A stretch of DNA of 64,000 nt from JAIEPM01 sp964546815. Its GTDB lineage: Bacteria > Cyanobacteriota > Vampirovibrionia > Obscuribacterales > Obscuribacteraceae. The stretch covers positions 58,100 to 122,099 of the forward strand of contig CAZJLR010000017.1 of assembly GCA_964546815.1 (NCBI GenBank). The letters are read 5' to 3'. Each line of letters opens with the position of its first letter. Within the stretch, counting starts at the first letter, position 1. A model generated the notes under the pieces. That model was not told the origin of the DNA, ran no database searches, and was given only the letters and a program-made list of their open reading frames with translations. A program made the translations under genes and the position numbers. Below, piece after piece: positions 41,350 through 48,654 of the stretch.

Positions 41350-43491
41350 TTAGTGCTGCACAATCTCAACTTTCTGAATTAAGTCACCACGTGCAATACG
41401 TTTGACTGCGTTCAGTGCCCCATGTACTTGGGCGAAGACGGTGTAAGAACCGTCTAGATGAGGCTGAGGCGCATGAGTGACAAAAAACTGGCTTCCACCT
41501 GTATCCTTGCCCGAAAGAGCCATGCCCAGGGTGCCGGTAGTATATTGCCTCAAGTTGATTTCACAACGAATTTGATATCCGGGTCCACCGTTCATATCAT
41601 TTCGCGGGTCTCCGCCCTGAATCACAAAATTGGGCACTACACGCATAAATGTGAGTCCGTTGAAAAATCCTTCCTTCGCCAGCTGTATAAAATTATCAAC
41701 TGTCATAGGAGCATCGTGCGCCAATAGCTCGACTTCAATTTTGCCCTTCTTTGTATAAATTATGGCTTCTGGATTTCCGCCTAGAGCCAAAGTGGCAACG
41801 CGCTGATAATAAGCATCGTCATGATTGGTATTAACAATACCAATATCTAAGTCGGATACATTTTCACCTGCCTCGCGCAGCACTTCAACGGCTCGCTTTC
41901 TTACTATGTAATCAGGGTCTCGATCTTTACCTAGAAGGATATCTCTGCTTATCGGATGTTTTAGTTTTGCAGTAGCTTCGACAATCGCTATGCGAGCGTC
42001 ATTCATTTTATCGGCAAGCCCGCGAGAATAGGCTTGCTTCAATGCAGCCAAAACAAGATCACTGGCATTTCCGCTATCAGCAAGTAAGCTTACTGCGGTC
42101 GCTCTTACAATAACGTCATCAGCTTTCAATTGTTCTAATAGGATGCTCTCCAAATTCTCAACTTTCAATGCAGCCAGAGCATTGAGAATATCGCTCAGAG
42201 CCCGAGGGTCTGGTTTTGAAGCAAGCAGCTCAAGAAGTGTTTTCTTGCTGCGCGCGCAATTCAATTCACCTAGCCCTTGCGCATAGGCAGATATACTTTG
42301 CCATCGGTTATTGTCTAAAGTTATGTCTGCCGGCACATCAAAAAATGCCGCCTCACCAAACTTAGCCACCGCAATTTCCACTTCTGGATTTGCGCCCAAA
42401 TGCTTGTCAGCGACGCGGAACTCTTGCAAGAATGGCAACGCTTGCTTGTCTTTTATGTTGCCCAGCGCTGTAGCAAGTAAAAGCAAACTTGTTTGTCGCT
42501 CTGGTATTCCGAATTTCTCGCGATCTGCATTTTTGTATTCAGCAAGCATTGTTTTTCCGATCGCCAGCAAGGGCTCAACTGCTTTGCTTTCACCTATGTT
42601 GCCCAGGGCTACAATGGCACTATTAACAACAGTTGCATCATCATCTTTCAAAAGTTGGATAAGATTTTGAACAGCGCTTTTTTCTTTAGCCACACCCAAT
42701 GCGCGGGCGGCGTTACAGCGAACAATTGCTTTGTTATCATCGAGCAACATCATCAAGCCCGGTGCCGCGGCTCCTATTCCATCTTTCATGCGAGCAAGTA
42801 CATTAGCCGATTGCCAGCAAACATCTGCGACAGGTGACTTCAAAGCATCAATTATTGATGGAATTGTGGAAGGCTGCTTCATTCTCAAAAGCGCAGTAAG
42901 AGCAATTAAATTGAGACGAGTAGATTCATCGAGCTTTGCGTCCTGCGCCTTAGGATAAACCTGCAAAGATTCGACAACAGATTTTGCCATCTGGTCCAAA
43001 GTCTTTTTATCAAGCGCAGCAGCAGAGCTTTTGTTTGCGGCAATCTTACCCAGTGCCTCGACTAATCTTGATTTGAGTTCTCCGCTAGTCGAATGATTTT
43101 CAATATGACCTAAGATGAACGAAACAGCAGTTTCACTTTCAATTTCACCCAATGAAAATGCCGCCAGCTCTTTCAATGCAGGTGGATCATTTGAATCAAT
43201 AATATTCTCCAATGGTGCAACTGAAGCCGCTTTACCGATGCGACCCAGCGCCAAAATTGCGCGACCTTTCAAATCTGGATCCTGAGACTTCAGCAGGTCC
43301 AAAACTTCGGCATCTACATGCCTCTCATCCTCATATCTGATGATTTTGGCATACGTAGAAATTCGATCTGTTTTCCTTGATGTTGTTTTGAGTAAATCAG
43401 CAGATGCACTAGAACTATCTTCAGCAAAACAAGGACCCACATTCATGACGCAAAGGGAGAACAACAGTAACGCATTAGTTCTACTCGCCAT
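41350..43491 (-). CDS. Exported HEAT-repeat and cyclophilin peptidyl-prolyl isomerase fusion
   Basis: The 713-residue protein has a signal peptide (NALLLFSLCVMNVGPCFAED). HEAT/PBS-type repeats fill residues about 60-560 (for example DPDLKGRAILALGRIG, NKAIVRCNAARALGVAKE, DDATVVNSAIVALGNIGES). The C-terminal cyclophilin domain (about 573-713) has the active-site blocks TFMRVVPNFVIQGGDP, GTLGMALSGKDTGGSQFFVT and HLDGSYTVFAQV; Arg, Phe and Gln of the catalytic set are present. It would catalyse proline cis-trans isomerisation outside the cytoplasm, with the HEAT part binding clients. GGAG precedes the ATG at 8 bases. Confidence 0.92.
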   Translation of the reverse strand: MASRTNALLLFSLCVMNVGPCFAEDSSSASADLLKTTSRKTDRISTYAKIIRYEDERHVDAEVLDLLKSQDPDLKGRAILALGRIGKAASVAPLENIIDSNDPPALKELAAFSLGEIESETAVSFILGHIENHSTSGELKSRLVEALGKIAANKSSAAALDKKTLDQMAKSVVESLQVYPKAQDAKLDESTRLNLIALTALLRMKQPSTIPSIIDALKSPVADVCWQSANVLARMKDGIGAAAPGLMMLLDDNKAIVRCNAARALGVAKEKSAVQNLIQLLKDDDATVVNSAIVALGNIGESKAVEPLLAIGKTMLAEYKNADREKFGIPERQTSLLLLATALGNIKDKQALPFLQEFRVADKHLGANPEVEIAVAKFGEAAFFDVPADITLDNNRWQSISAYAQGLGELNCARSKKTLLELLASKPDPRALSDILNALAALKVENLESILLEQLKADDVIVRATAVSLLADSGNASDLVLAALKQAYSRGLADKMNDARIAIVEATAKLKHPISRDILLGKDRDPDYIVRKRAVEVLREAGENVSDLDIGIVNTNHDDAYYQRVATLALGGNPEAIIYTKKGKIEVELLAHDAPMTVDNFIQLAKEGFFNGLTFMRVVPNFVIQGGDPRNDMNGGPGYQIRCEINLRQYTTGTLGMALSGKDTGGSQFFVTHAPQPHLDGSYTVFAQVHGALNAVKRIARGDLIQKVEIVQH

Positions 43492-43823
43492 TTCACAAGC
43501 TCCAATTTCACAAACAAGACTTCTTCAAAAATAGGCAGTCCAATAGTATCTCATCAAAAAATGCTAAGTCCGAGAATTGCAGGGGCGACGCCATGGCGTC
43601 GCCCCTACCAATCAGCATCCGGCGCAGGAGGAGTTCTCAGCATCCTCGGCGTCGCCCGGCAAAATGAACAAAACATGATGAGAGTAACAAAAAGCCTGCA
43701 AAGAGGCACCTGTTGCGCCTTATTGTAGAAGTGCCAATTCTAGTAAAGATAAGTCACTTGAACTTGAACGATTGCCAAGACTTGGAGTAATCTTTCCGAT
43801 ACTCCAGTTCCAGAGGAATAAAA
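43492..43823. other. Intergenic region carrying a palindromic repeat
   Basis: This 332-base region is between divergent genes. It contains the 26-base perfect palindrome at 43581-43606 and a second GC-rich segment (about 43630-43660) with CGGCGTCGCCCGG. The remainder holds the promoter of the DUF2059-like gene, with no clear consensus boxes seen. Confidence 0.4.
43581..43606. repeat. Dispersed palindromic element, complete copy
   Basis: A perfect 26-base palindrome (arm AGGGGCGACGCCA, centre CCATGG). It is followed by ACCAAT, and the stretch GGCGTCGCCCCTACCAAT recurs at 45018-45035. Shorter, imperfect copies occur near 63905-63926 and 63935-63948. The pattern is that of a REP-like mobile or structural intergenic repeat. 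Confidence 0.65.
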
Positions 43824-44507
43824 ATGCGTAAACTCAGCGCCGCGCTGGTGATAATGTTTCTGGCAAATCCGGCACCGGCTTTTTGCAAACATAAAGATAA
43901 GGACAACAGTAGCAAAAGCGAAGACAAGAAGCATGCGCTAGTTGACCAAATTATTGATGCTGTTCAGGCAGAAAAATTGACTGACGAAGAGCGCGCTGAG
44001 CTGGAGAAGAAGCAAGATGCACGCGTAGATAAATTCGTCGATTCGATCTCAGACAAATTGAAAATGAGCGATGAAGAGAAAGCGAAAATAAAAGCCAAGC
44101 TCAACGCCAAAAAAGACTCTCACAAACAGCTGCCGCCAGAAGTTAAAGCCGCACTGGAAAAGCGTTTTGACTTCAAGAACTTCAGCAAGAACATGACCTA
44201 CCAGGTGCTTACAGACCATTTCGACGACAAAGATCTCAAATCGCTTCTAAAATTCTTGAAGTCGCCCATCGGCAAGAAGCTGATGAAACAAACCCCAGAC
44301 ATGTTGGGCGAAGCAACAGAAATGACACTGGAAAAATATGTGCCGATAGTTATCGACATGATCAAAGAACTCAAAATTCCAAAAGGTCTTTCACCAAAAG
44401 ATGGACCCAGCCCAGAAAAGAAGCGCGAAATGATGGAAAAGCTCAGACAACTGTTTGAGCAAAACCAGAAAGCGCCGATACAAGGCCCTGCGAAAGACGA
44501 AACATAA
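43824..44507 (+). CDS. Exported DUF2059-like protein
   Basis: The 227-residue protein has a signal peptide (LSAALVIMFLANPAPAFC). Residues about 30-110 are highly charged and helical. Residues about 110-185 fit the DUF2059 pattern: FSKNMTYQVLTDHFDDKDLKSLLKFLKSPIGKKLMKQTPDML. The family is exported, helical and of unknown function. AGAGGA lies 8 bases before the ATG. A hairpin follows the stop codon. Its neighbour is convergent, so it is likely monocistronic. Confidence 0.75.
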   Translation: MRKLSAALVIMFLANPAPAFCKHKDKDNSSKSEDKKHALVDQIIDAVQAEKLTDEERAELEKKQDARVDKFVDSISDKLKMSDEEKAKIKAKLNAKKDSHKQLPPEVKAALEKRFDFKNFSKNMTYQVLTDHFDDKDLKSLLKFLKSPIGKKLMKQTPDMLGEATEMTLEKYVPIVIDMIKELKIPKGLSPKDGPSPEKKREMMEKLRQLFEQNQKAPIQGPAKDET

Positions 44508-44513
44508 GACGAG

Positions 44514-44537
44514 TTTGACTGCCTGAAGTCAAATTTT
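44514..44537 (+). terminator. Intrinsic terminator for the DUF2059-like gene
   Basis: TTTGACT (44514-44520) and AGTCAAA (44527-44533) pair perfectly around a 6-base loop and are followed by TTTT (44534-44537). It touches the stop codon of the convergent truncated-globin gene. Confidence 0.65.
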
Positions 44538-44919
44538 ACTCAGCTTGATTGACCATGAATGCTGCAAAATCAGCAAAGTAGAAATCAAGCGCGGCTCTAA
44601 ATGGGGCAAACTCTGTCACGCGGTCTAATGCGTTTTGCATGTTGAAAAGCCAGGCATTTTTCTCTTTCAAACCGATTTTGAAAGGCATATGTCTCATTCT
44701 CATGCGCGGATGCCCGCGTTCTTCAGTGTATGTGCCGCGCCCACCGAATCGTTGAATCAAAAATAGCGCCAAATGCTCTTTGGGCTTTGTCAAATCTTCG
44801 GGATAAAGAGGACGCAAAACAGGGTCTTTCTCCACACCTGCGTAGAACTCATCGACAAGGCGAAAGAAAGGTTCTTCGCTGCCGAGTGCTTTGTATATTC
44901 CTGCTACTTGATCTTCCAT
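44536..44919 (-). CDS. glbO: Truncated haemoglobin, group II
   Basis: The 127-residue protein has the 2-on-2 globin features of group II. Tyr26 (likely B10) lies in VDEFYAGVEKDP. RFGGRGTYTEERGHPRMRMRHMPF carries the proximal His77 (F8). Trp90 (G8), typical of group II, lies in KNAWLFNMQNAL. The protein would bind O2 or take part in redox chemistry in the cytoplasm. The ribosome site before ATG 44919 is weak. It is a second globin in the window, unrelated to the single-domain globin at 33.2 kb. Confidence 0.92.
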   Translation of the reverse strand: MEDQVAGIYKALGSEEPFFRLVDEFYAGVEKDPVLRPLYPEDLTKPKEHLALFLIQRFGGRGTYTEERGHPRMRMRHMPFKIGLKEKNAWLFNMQNALDRVTEFAPFRAALDFYFADFAAFMVNQAE

Positions 44920-45006
44920 AGGCAGACAATATTATCACGGCGTTTGCCGAGATAGATGCAAATTGGAGAACGCCAGATGTTAAGCGAGCACCGCAGCTTA
45001 AGTTTC

Positions 45007-45035
45007 GGGCGACGGATGGCGTCGCCCCTACCAAT
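45007..45035. repeat. Dispersed palindromic element, imperfect copy
   Basis: GGGCGAC and GTCGCCC form arms around CGGATGGC, and the right half GGCGTCGCCCCTACCAAT matches the complete copy at 43.6 kb. It lies between two minus-strand genes, directly before a 27-base tandem repeat. Confidence 0.6.
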
Positions 45036-45043
45036 GCTGAGCA

Positions 45044-45106
45044 GACAGCATCGAATCCTCAACATTAGACGACAGCATCGGATCCTCAACATTAGACGAC
45101 AGCAGC
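45044..45106. repeat. 27-base tandem repeat, two copies and a partial third
   Basis: Units 45044-45070 and 45071-45097 differ at one position (CGAATCC versus CGGATCC); a third unit begins GACAGCAGC at 45098-45106 and then diverges. Each unit contains CAACATTAGAC. It sits inside the repeat-rich gap between the truncated globin and the IPT/TIG-like gene. Confidence 0.7.
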
Positions 45107-45128
45107 TGGAAGGCGGCGCCCCCAGGGT
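45101..45128. repeat. Short dispersed intergenic repeat, copy 2
   Basis: CTGGAAG followed by GGCGGCGCCCCCAGGG shares its core and CGCCCCCAGGG tail with the copy at 4.5 kb. It adjoins the 27-base tandem repeat and the imperfect palindromic element, so three repeat types cluster here. Confidence 0.45.
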
Positions 45129-45194
45129 AAACGGCATTTTTAGGGATCTAATGTGGAGTTCTGTGAGGGGTTGCGTAGCTGTGACAACTCAATA

Positions 45195-45944
45195 TTATTT
45201 GCTGTCTTTGGCTGGGGGGAGGACTTGGAGTTGGACTGTTCGTGATTGGAAGTTGCGGATTGAGACAGCCATTGGATAGGTGCCGGCTTGCATGCCGCGG
45301 GGAATGAAAACTTTCAAATTGTTTGAGTTTGATTCAGCAACAGGAAGTTTATACATGCCTACTTGAACGGTGTTTTCATCAGGACGTAAGCTAAAACCAG
45401 CACCAGATATATTGAGCCAGGCACCACTCATGGTGCTAGCAGTGGCAGGCATGTACAAATCAGGTTTCCCGATTGTTCTAATTTCCCATGAATAAACTGC
45501 GCCTGGTCTACCAGCACCTTCTATGAAGATGCGGTTGCGTCCTCTTTTGAGCTGGCCGCTCATGTCTAGATATATTCTTGCCGAAGCAAGAAACGAATCT
45601 TCGTTTACCAACAAACGACCAACCGGCTGCGACAATGGCTGCAAATCTTGATCTTGTTGATCTGGCAGCAAAAACATTCTAACCCAGGCAAAGCCAGGTT
45701 CTGTAACCGACCCATTTGTGCAAACAAGAGACAGCGGCGCGCGCCAGTACTCTGCGGGTATCTCAATGTTGTCGTTGAATTTTTCAATCGTGCTGTTTCG
45801 TATTACATAAGGTCCGCCGCTGGCTGCGATTACTCGCGGCAAACGCAAATCCTCATCGGCGTGTGCAGGCGCAGCAAAACAAAGCGAAGCTAGAACAAGC
45901 GCGTAATTAAGGCAATTCCGCAGACTGCTTTTTAGAAAGAACAT
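45195..45944 (-). CDS. Exported protein with IPT/TIG-like C-terminal domain
   Basis: The 249-residue protein has a signal peptide (LNYALVLASLCFAAPAHADED). Residues about 30-165 are beta-rich without a clear family (GGPYVIRNSTIEKF, RNRIFIEGAG). The last 75 residues resemble an IPT/TIG immunoglobulin-like domain (WLNISGAGFSLRPDENTVQVG, ending AGTYPMAVSIRNFQSRTVQLQVL). It may be a surface or periplasmic binding protein. It follows the coiled-coil gene by 15 bases on the same strand, so the two are likely an operon. No obvious ribosome site is present. Confidence 0.65.
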   Translation of the reverse strand: MFFLKSSLRNCLNYALVLASLCFAAPAHADEDLRLPRVIAASGGPYVIRNSTIEKFNDNIEIPAEYWRAPLSLVCTNGSVTEPGFAWVRMFLLPDQQDQDLQPLSQPVGRLLVNEDSFLASARIYLDMSGQLKRGRNRIFIEGAGRPGAVYSWEIRTIGKPDLYMPATASTMSGAWLNISGAGFSLRPDENTVQVGMYKLPVAESNSNNLKVFIPRGMQAGTYPMAVSIRNFQSRTVQLQVLPPAKDSK

Positions 45945-45959
45945 TGAGTCAACTAAAAT

Positions 45960-46601
45960 TTAGTACCCACCAAACAACTGTTGGCCACCATTGAATCCCA
46001 TTCCGCCCATGCCGTAAGTAGGGCCGCCTTGTGGGTGCGACCAGGTCGCAGGGCCCATTTCAGATTGCATTTCGTTGAAATAATTGATTTGCATCTGCTG
46101 CCTGAATTTATCATCTGCCCGTGCATTGTTTGAGGCTTCACGCATTGCGCCTACATCGCCACCCAAATTAGTCATAACCTGTTGCTGTGTTTGCTCAAGG
46201 TTGGCAATACGCTGTCTCAGTGAATTAATCGTTTGTTGGTCGCGCAAGCGAGTGGCAGAATCTGCCTTCAACCAACGTTGTAATATTCCGATTTCCTTGT
46301 CGTTGGCGCTGCTGCCTTTCAATTTCTCAAGCTCAGCAACTCTCTTTTCGGCATACAACCTGTAAGCCTGGTTTCTTTGATCGTCAAATTGCGCTTCTTG
46401 CTCAGCGTTGCGCTCTTCGCCTTCCATTTGTCGCACCTGGGAGTTATTGAGGCGCAGCAATTCATCGTCATCTTGGAAAGCTGATTGATCGGCGCCTTGT
46501 TCAGCAGTTTGAGCAAAACACTTGGAGCACGCAAGAAAACTACTAAAAGTCAAAGTCAGACCTAACCCCAGAATAATCGACTTTTTGAAACGCATTATCA
46601 T
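45960..46601 (-). CDS. Exported coiled-coil protein
   Basis: The 213-residue protein has a signal peptide (KSIILGLGLTLTFSSFLACSKCFAQT). A long charged, Gln/Glu-rich helical region (about 45-170) follows, including LRQRIANLEQTQQQVMTNL. The C-terminus is Gly/Gln/Pro-rich (THPQGG-like, GMGGMGFNGGQQLFGGY). AAGGAG sits 4 bases before ATG 46601; another ATG follows two codons later. No family was recognised. Gene order suggests it acts with the IPT/TIG-like protein. Confidence 0.65.
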   Translation of the reverse strand: MIMRFKKSIILGLGLTLTFSSFLACSKCFAQTAEQGADQSAFQDDDELLRLNNSQVRQMEGEERNAEQEAQFDDQRNQAYRLYAEKRVAELEKLKGSSANDKEIGILQRWLKADSATRLRDQQTINSLRQRIANLEQTQQQVMTNLGGDVGAMREASNNARADDKFRQQMQINYFNEMQSEMGPATWSHPQGGPTYGMGGMGFNGGQQLFGGY

Positions 46602-46764
46602 TACTCTCCTTGCCTGCACCCGACTATCTTTTCATGCCTCGCAATATTATATATTAAGCGCAATTGGCACCACTCAACAACCTTCGTAATATATGAGTTT
46701 GTGCTGAGGTGCTATACAATAGCAGCTCACACAAGAATCCTGAATCCCGTACAGGTGGACTTTG

Positions 46765-47355
46765 ATGTCAGCAAGAAAAGCATTTTATAAATCACTGGTC
46801 GTTGGTCTGCTCTCACTAGCTAGCATGACCCCAGCGCTCGCCGCAGCTGCCGACGACAGCAAAAGCGCACTGCCTTTGACTCTTGAGCAAATGACTGCCA
46901 AACGTAAGGCAGTTCGCGAAGAACTCATGCTGCCGTCCCTTGCAGGCATCAAAACAATTGCCTATAGAGTAGTTGGCTACAAAAATTTTGAACCACTCGA
47001 CAAAATCATGGCTAGCAAGCTAGCAAAACTTGATCTGCCTTTAACTCCCCTGGTTAAAGCTTCAAGCAACACAAAGGCTGACGCCATTGTCCAAATCTCA
47101 TTCTTCAAAGTTGGCATAAATAACATTGCAGAAATCAAAGTCACCCAGTGGGTTTCTCTGCTACGTAATCCCAAAATTCTAGTACGCGCAGTGACCTGGA
47201 GCGACAAAACCTACTTCATGGGCAACAAACCTGAAGATGCGATAGACCAACTCAGCACCGAGTTCGTTGTTGATTTCCTCAAAGCAAATCAAAAGTCTTT
47301 CGATTCTGAAAAAGGTGCAAAAGCAAAAGAAGCTGCCGGAAAAGAGAAAAAATAA
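46765..47355 (+). CDS. Exported protein of unknown function
   Basis: The 196-residue protein has a signal peptide (FYKSLVVGLLSLASMTPALAAAAD). The mature part is alpha/beta-like, with AGIKTIAYRVVGYKNFE, ADAIVQISFFKVG and AEIKVTQWVSLLR, then a lysine-rich tail. AGGTGGA is 6 bases before the ATG at 46765; a TTG directly before it is unlikely to be used. It is convergent with the hydrolase gene, 6 bases between stops. No family could be assigned. Confidence 0.65.
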   Translation: MSARKAFYKSLVVGLLSLASMTPALAAAADDSKSALPLTLEQMTAKRKAVREELMLPSLAGIKTIAYRVVGYKNFEPLDKIMASKLAKLDLPLTPLVKASSNTKADAIVQISFFKVGINNIAEIKVTQWVSLLRNPKILVRAVTWSDKTYFMGNKPEDAIDQLSTEFVVDFLKANQKSFDSEKGAKAKEAAGKEKK

Positions 47356-47361
47356 AGCAGA

Positions 47362-48375
47362 TCATTTTCTCTCGAACCTGGCACTTTTACCTAAATATTT
47401 AGTGACAGCATCTGAGTCTAACCAGCGCAGGGCAGACGCGTCTACTTTCAGCGTGGCATCAAGAAACTTTGTTGTCAGCTCGTCAATCATTTCGTGAAAT
47501 TTTTCATCGCCTGGTTTTGCAGCGCGAAATGAACGACCACCGAATGTAGCATGGTCAGCGCCAATGAAATTAACCAGATATTGATGCACAGATTTGATGC
47601 CGTCAAATGGAATTCGCCTGTCTTCTGCTTTGGTTCCGCCTATGGGGCTATTATCTTCAGTGCCTGTTAGTAGCATGCCGGGCACCTGAATATTGGCATA
47701 GCTTTGAGGGTCGCCACCGATAACGGGTGGGCACAAATAAATTGCAGCCTTTACTCGTTTGTCGGCAGTCGTTATTTTCTTTGCGGCGATGCCGAATTCT
47801 TGCCCCGCAATCACGAGAGTCGTACCGGCCCCAAATGAGTGACCGGCAAGTGCAATTTTGTTCAAATCAAGTTTGGCTTTCAGAGATGGGTCGCTTTGAT
47901 TGCGTCGTTCCAGCTCATCAAGAACAAATTTAATATCAGCTACCCTGTCTAAAAGATTTTTGCCGTTTGCCGCCGCTTTCATGCTCTGAAACATGCCCTG
48001 GCGCCCGCCTGAAATGGAGTTTTGCCAAACGGCTGAATCACTTCCAGGATGTTGAACAAAAACGCCCAAATAACCGTGTTTAGACCAATAATCTCCTAAA
48101 TACCCAGCAGCCTCACGCGACCCACCAAGCCCATGCGAAAAAATCACCACAGGAAACGGTGCAGTGCCAGTATTCGGCAAGAAAATTTTGATTGGAATGT
48201 CGCGCCCGCGTTTCGAATCTTGCCAATCTTCGTAGACAACTCCTTCCTGTGTGCTTACGGCAGAACGCCTGCCTGGCGAAGATTGCTCAGCATTATCTGA
48301 TGCTGCGATTGCACTTAGATTGAAAGCAGTGGCGCACACAATAAGAAACGCTGCGGTCCAAATAACATTTCTCAT
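47362..48375 (-). CDS. Exported alpha/beta hydrolase, PAF-acetylhydrolase/dienelactone-hydrolase-like
   Basis: The 337-residue protein has a signal peptide (AAFLIVCATAFNLSAIAASDN). The hydrolase fold is shown by PFPVVIFSHGLGGSREAAGYLGDYWSKHGY (oxyanion region) and LAGHSFGAGTTLV (nucleophile elbow G-H-S-F-G). The acid is probably in MLLTGTEDNSP, and the histidine in FIGADHATFGG. It would hydrolyse esters outside the cytoplasm; the closest familiar groups are platelet-activating-factor acetylhydrolase-like and dienelactone hydrolase-like enzymes. GGAG lies 9 bases before the ATG. Confidence 0.88.
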   Translation of the reverse strand: MRNVIWTAAFLIVCATAFNLSAIAASDNAEQSSPGRRSAVSTQEGVVYEDWQDSKRGRDIPIKIFLPNTGTAPFPVVIFSHGLGGSREAAGYLGDYWSKHGYLGVFVQHPGSDSAVWQNSISGGRQGMFQSMKAAANGKNLLDRVADIKFVLDELERRNQSDPSLKAKLDLNKIALAGHSFGAGTTLVIAGQEFGIAAKKITTADKRVKAAIYLCPPVIGGDPQSYANIQVPGMLLTGTEDNSPIGGTKAEDRRIPFDGIKSVHQYLVNFIGADHATFGGRSFRAAKPGDEKFHEMIDELTTKFLDATLKVDASALRWLDSDAVTKYLGKSARFERK

Positions 48376-48654
48376 TTTGTGGACTCCAAAGACTACAACT
48401 TCTATTTATGTATCATATAAGCGAATACCCGACGAAACGAAAAAAGTTGCGCTAAAACTAGATGCAACTGAAAAGGCACTTACGGTGCTTTGGACTCAGG
48501 CGATACAATAGAAAAATAGAGTTCAAAAAGTATTTCGTTCAACGTAGACTCTGAGCTAAGTCAAACGTAAGACAACAAAAATTTGAACGTCAATTCTAAA
48601 AAATTGACCAAGTGGAATCCCCGAAATTAGCTGTTCGTTTCTTGAGGGACCCTT

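Noticed and set aside
45044..45106. Possible CRISPR or att site
   Set aside because: Only two full contiguous 27-base copies, no spacers, no cas or integrase gene nearby.
44956..45279. Plus-strand open frame of 107 codons
   Set aside because: It consists mostly of the palindromic element and 27-base tandem repeat and enters the end of the opposite gene; no ribosome site.
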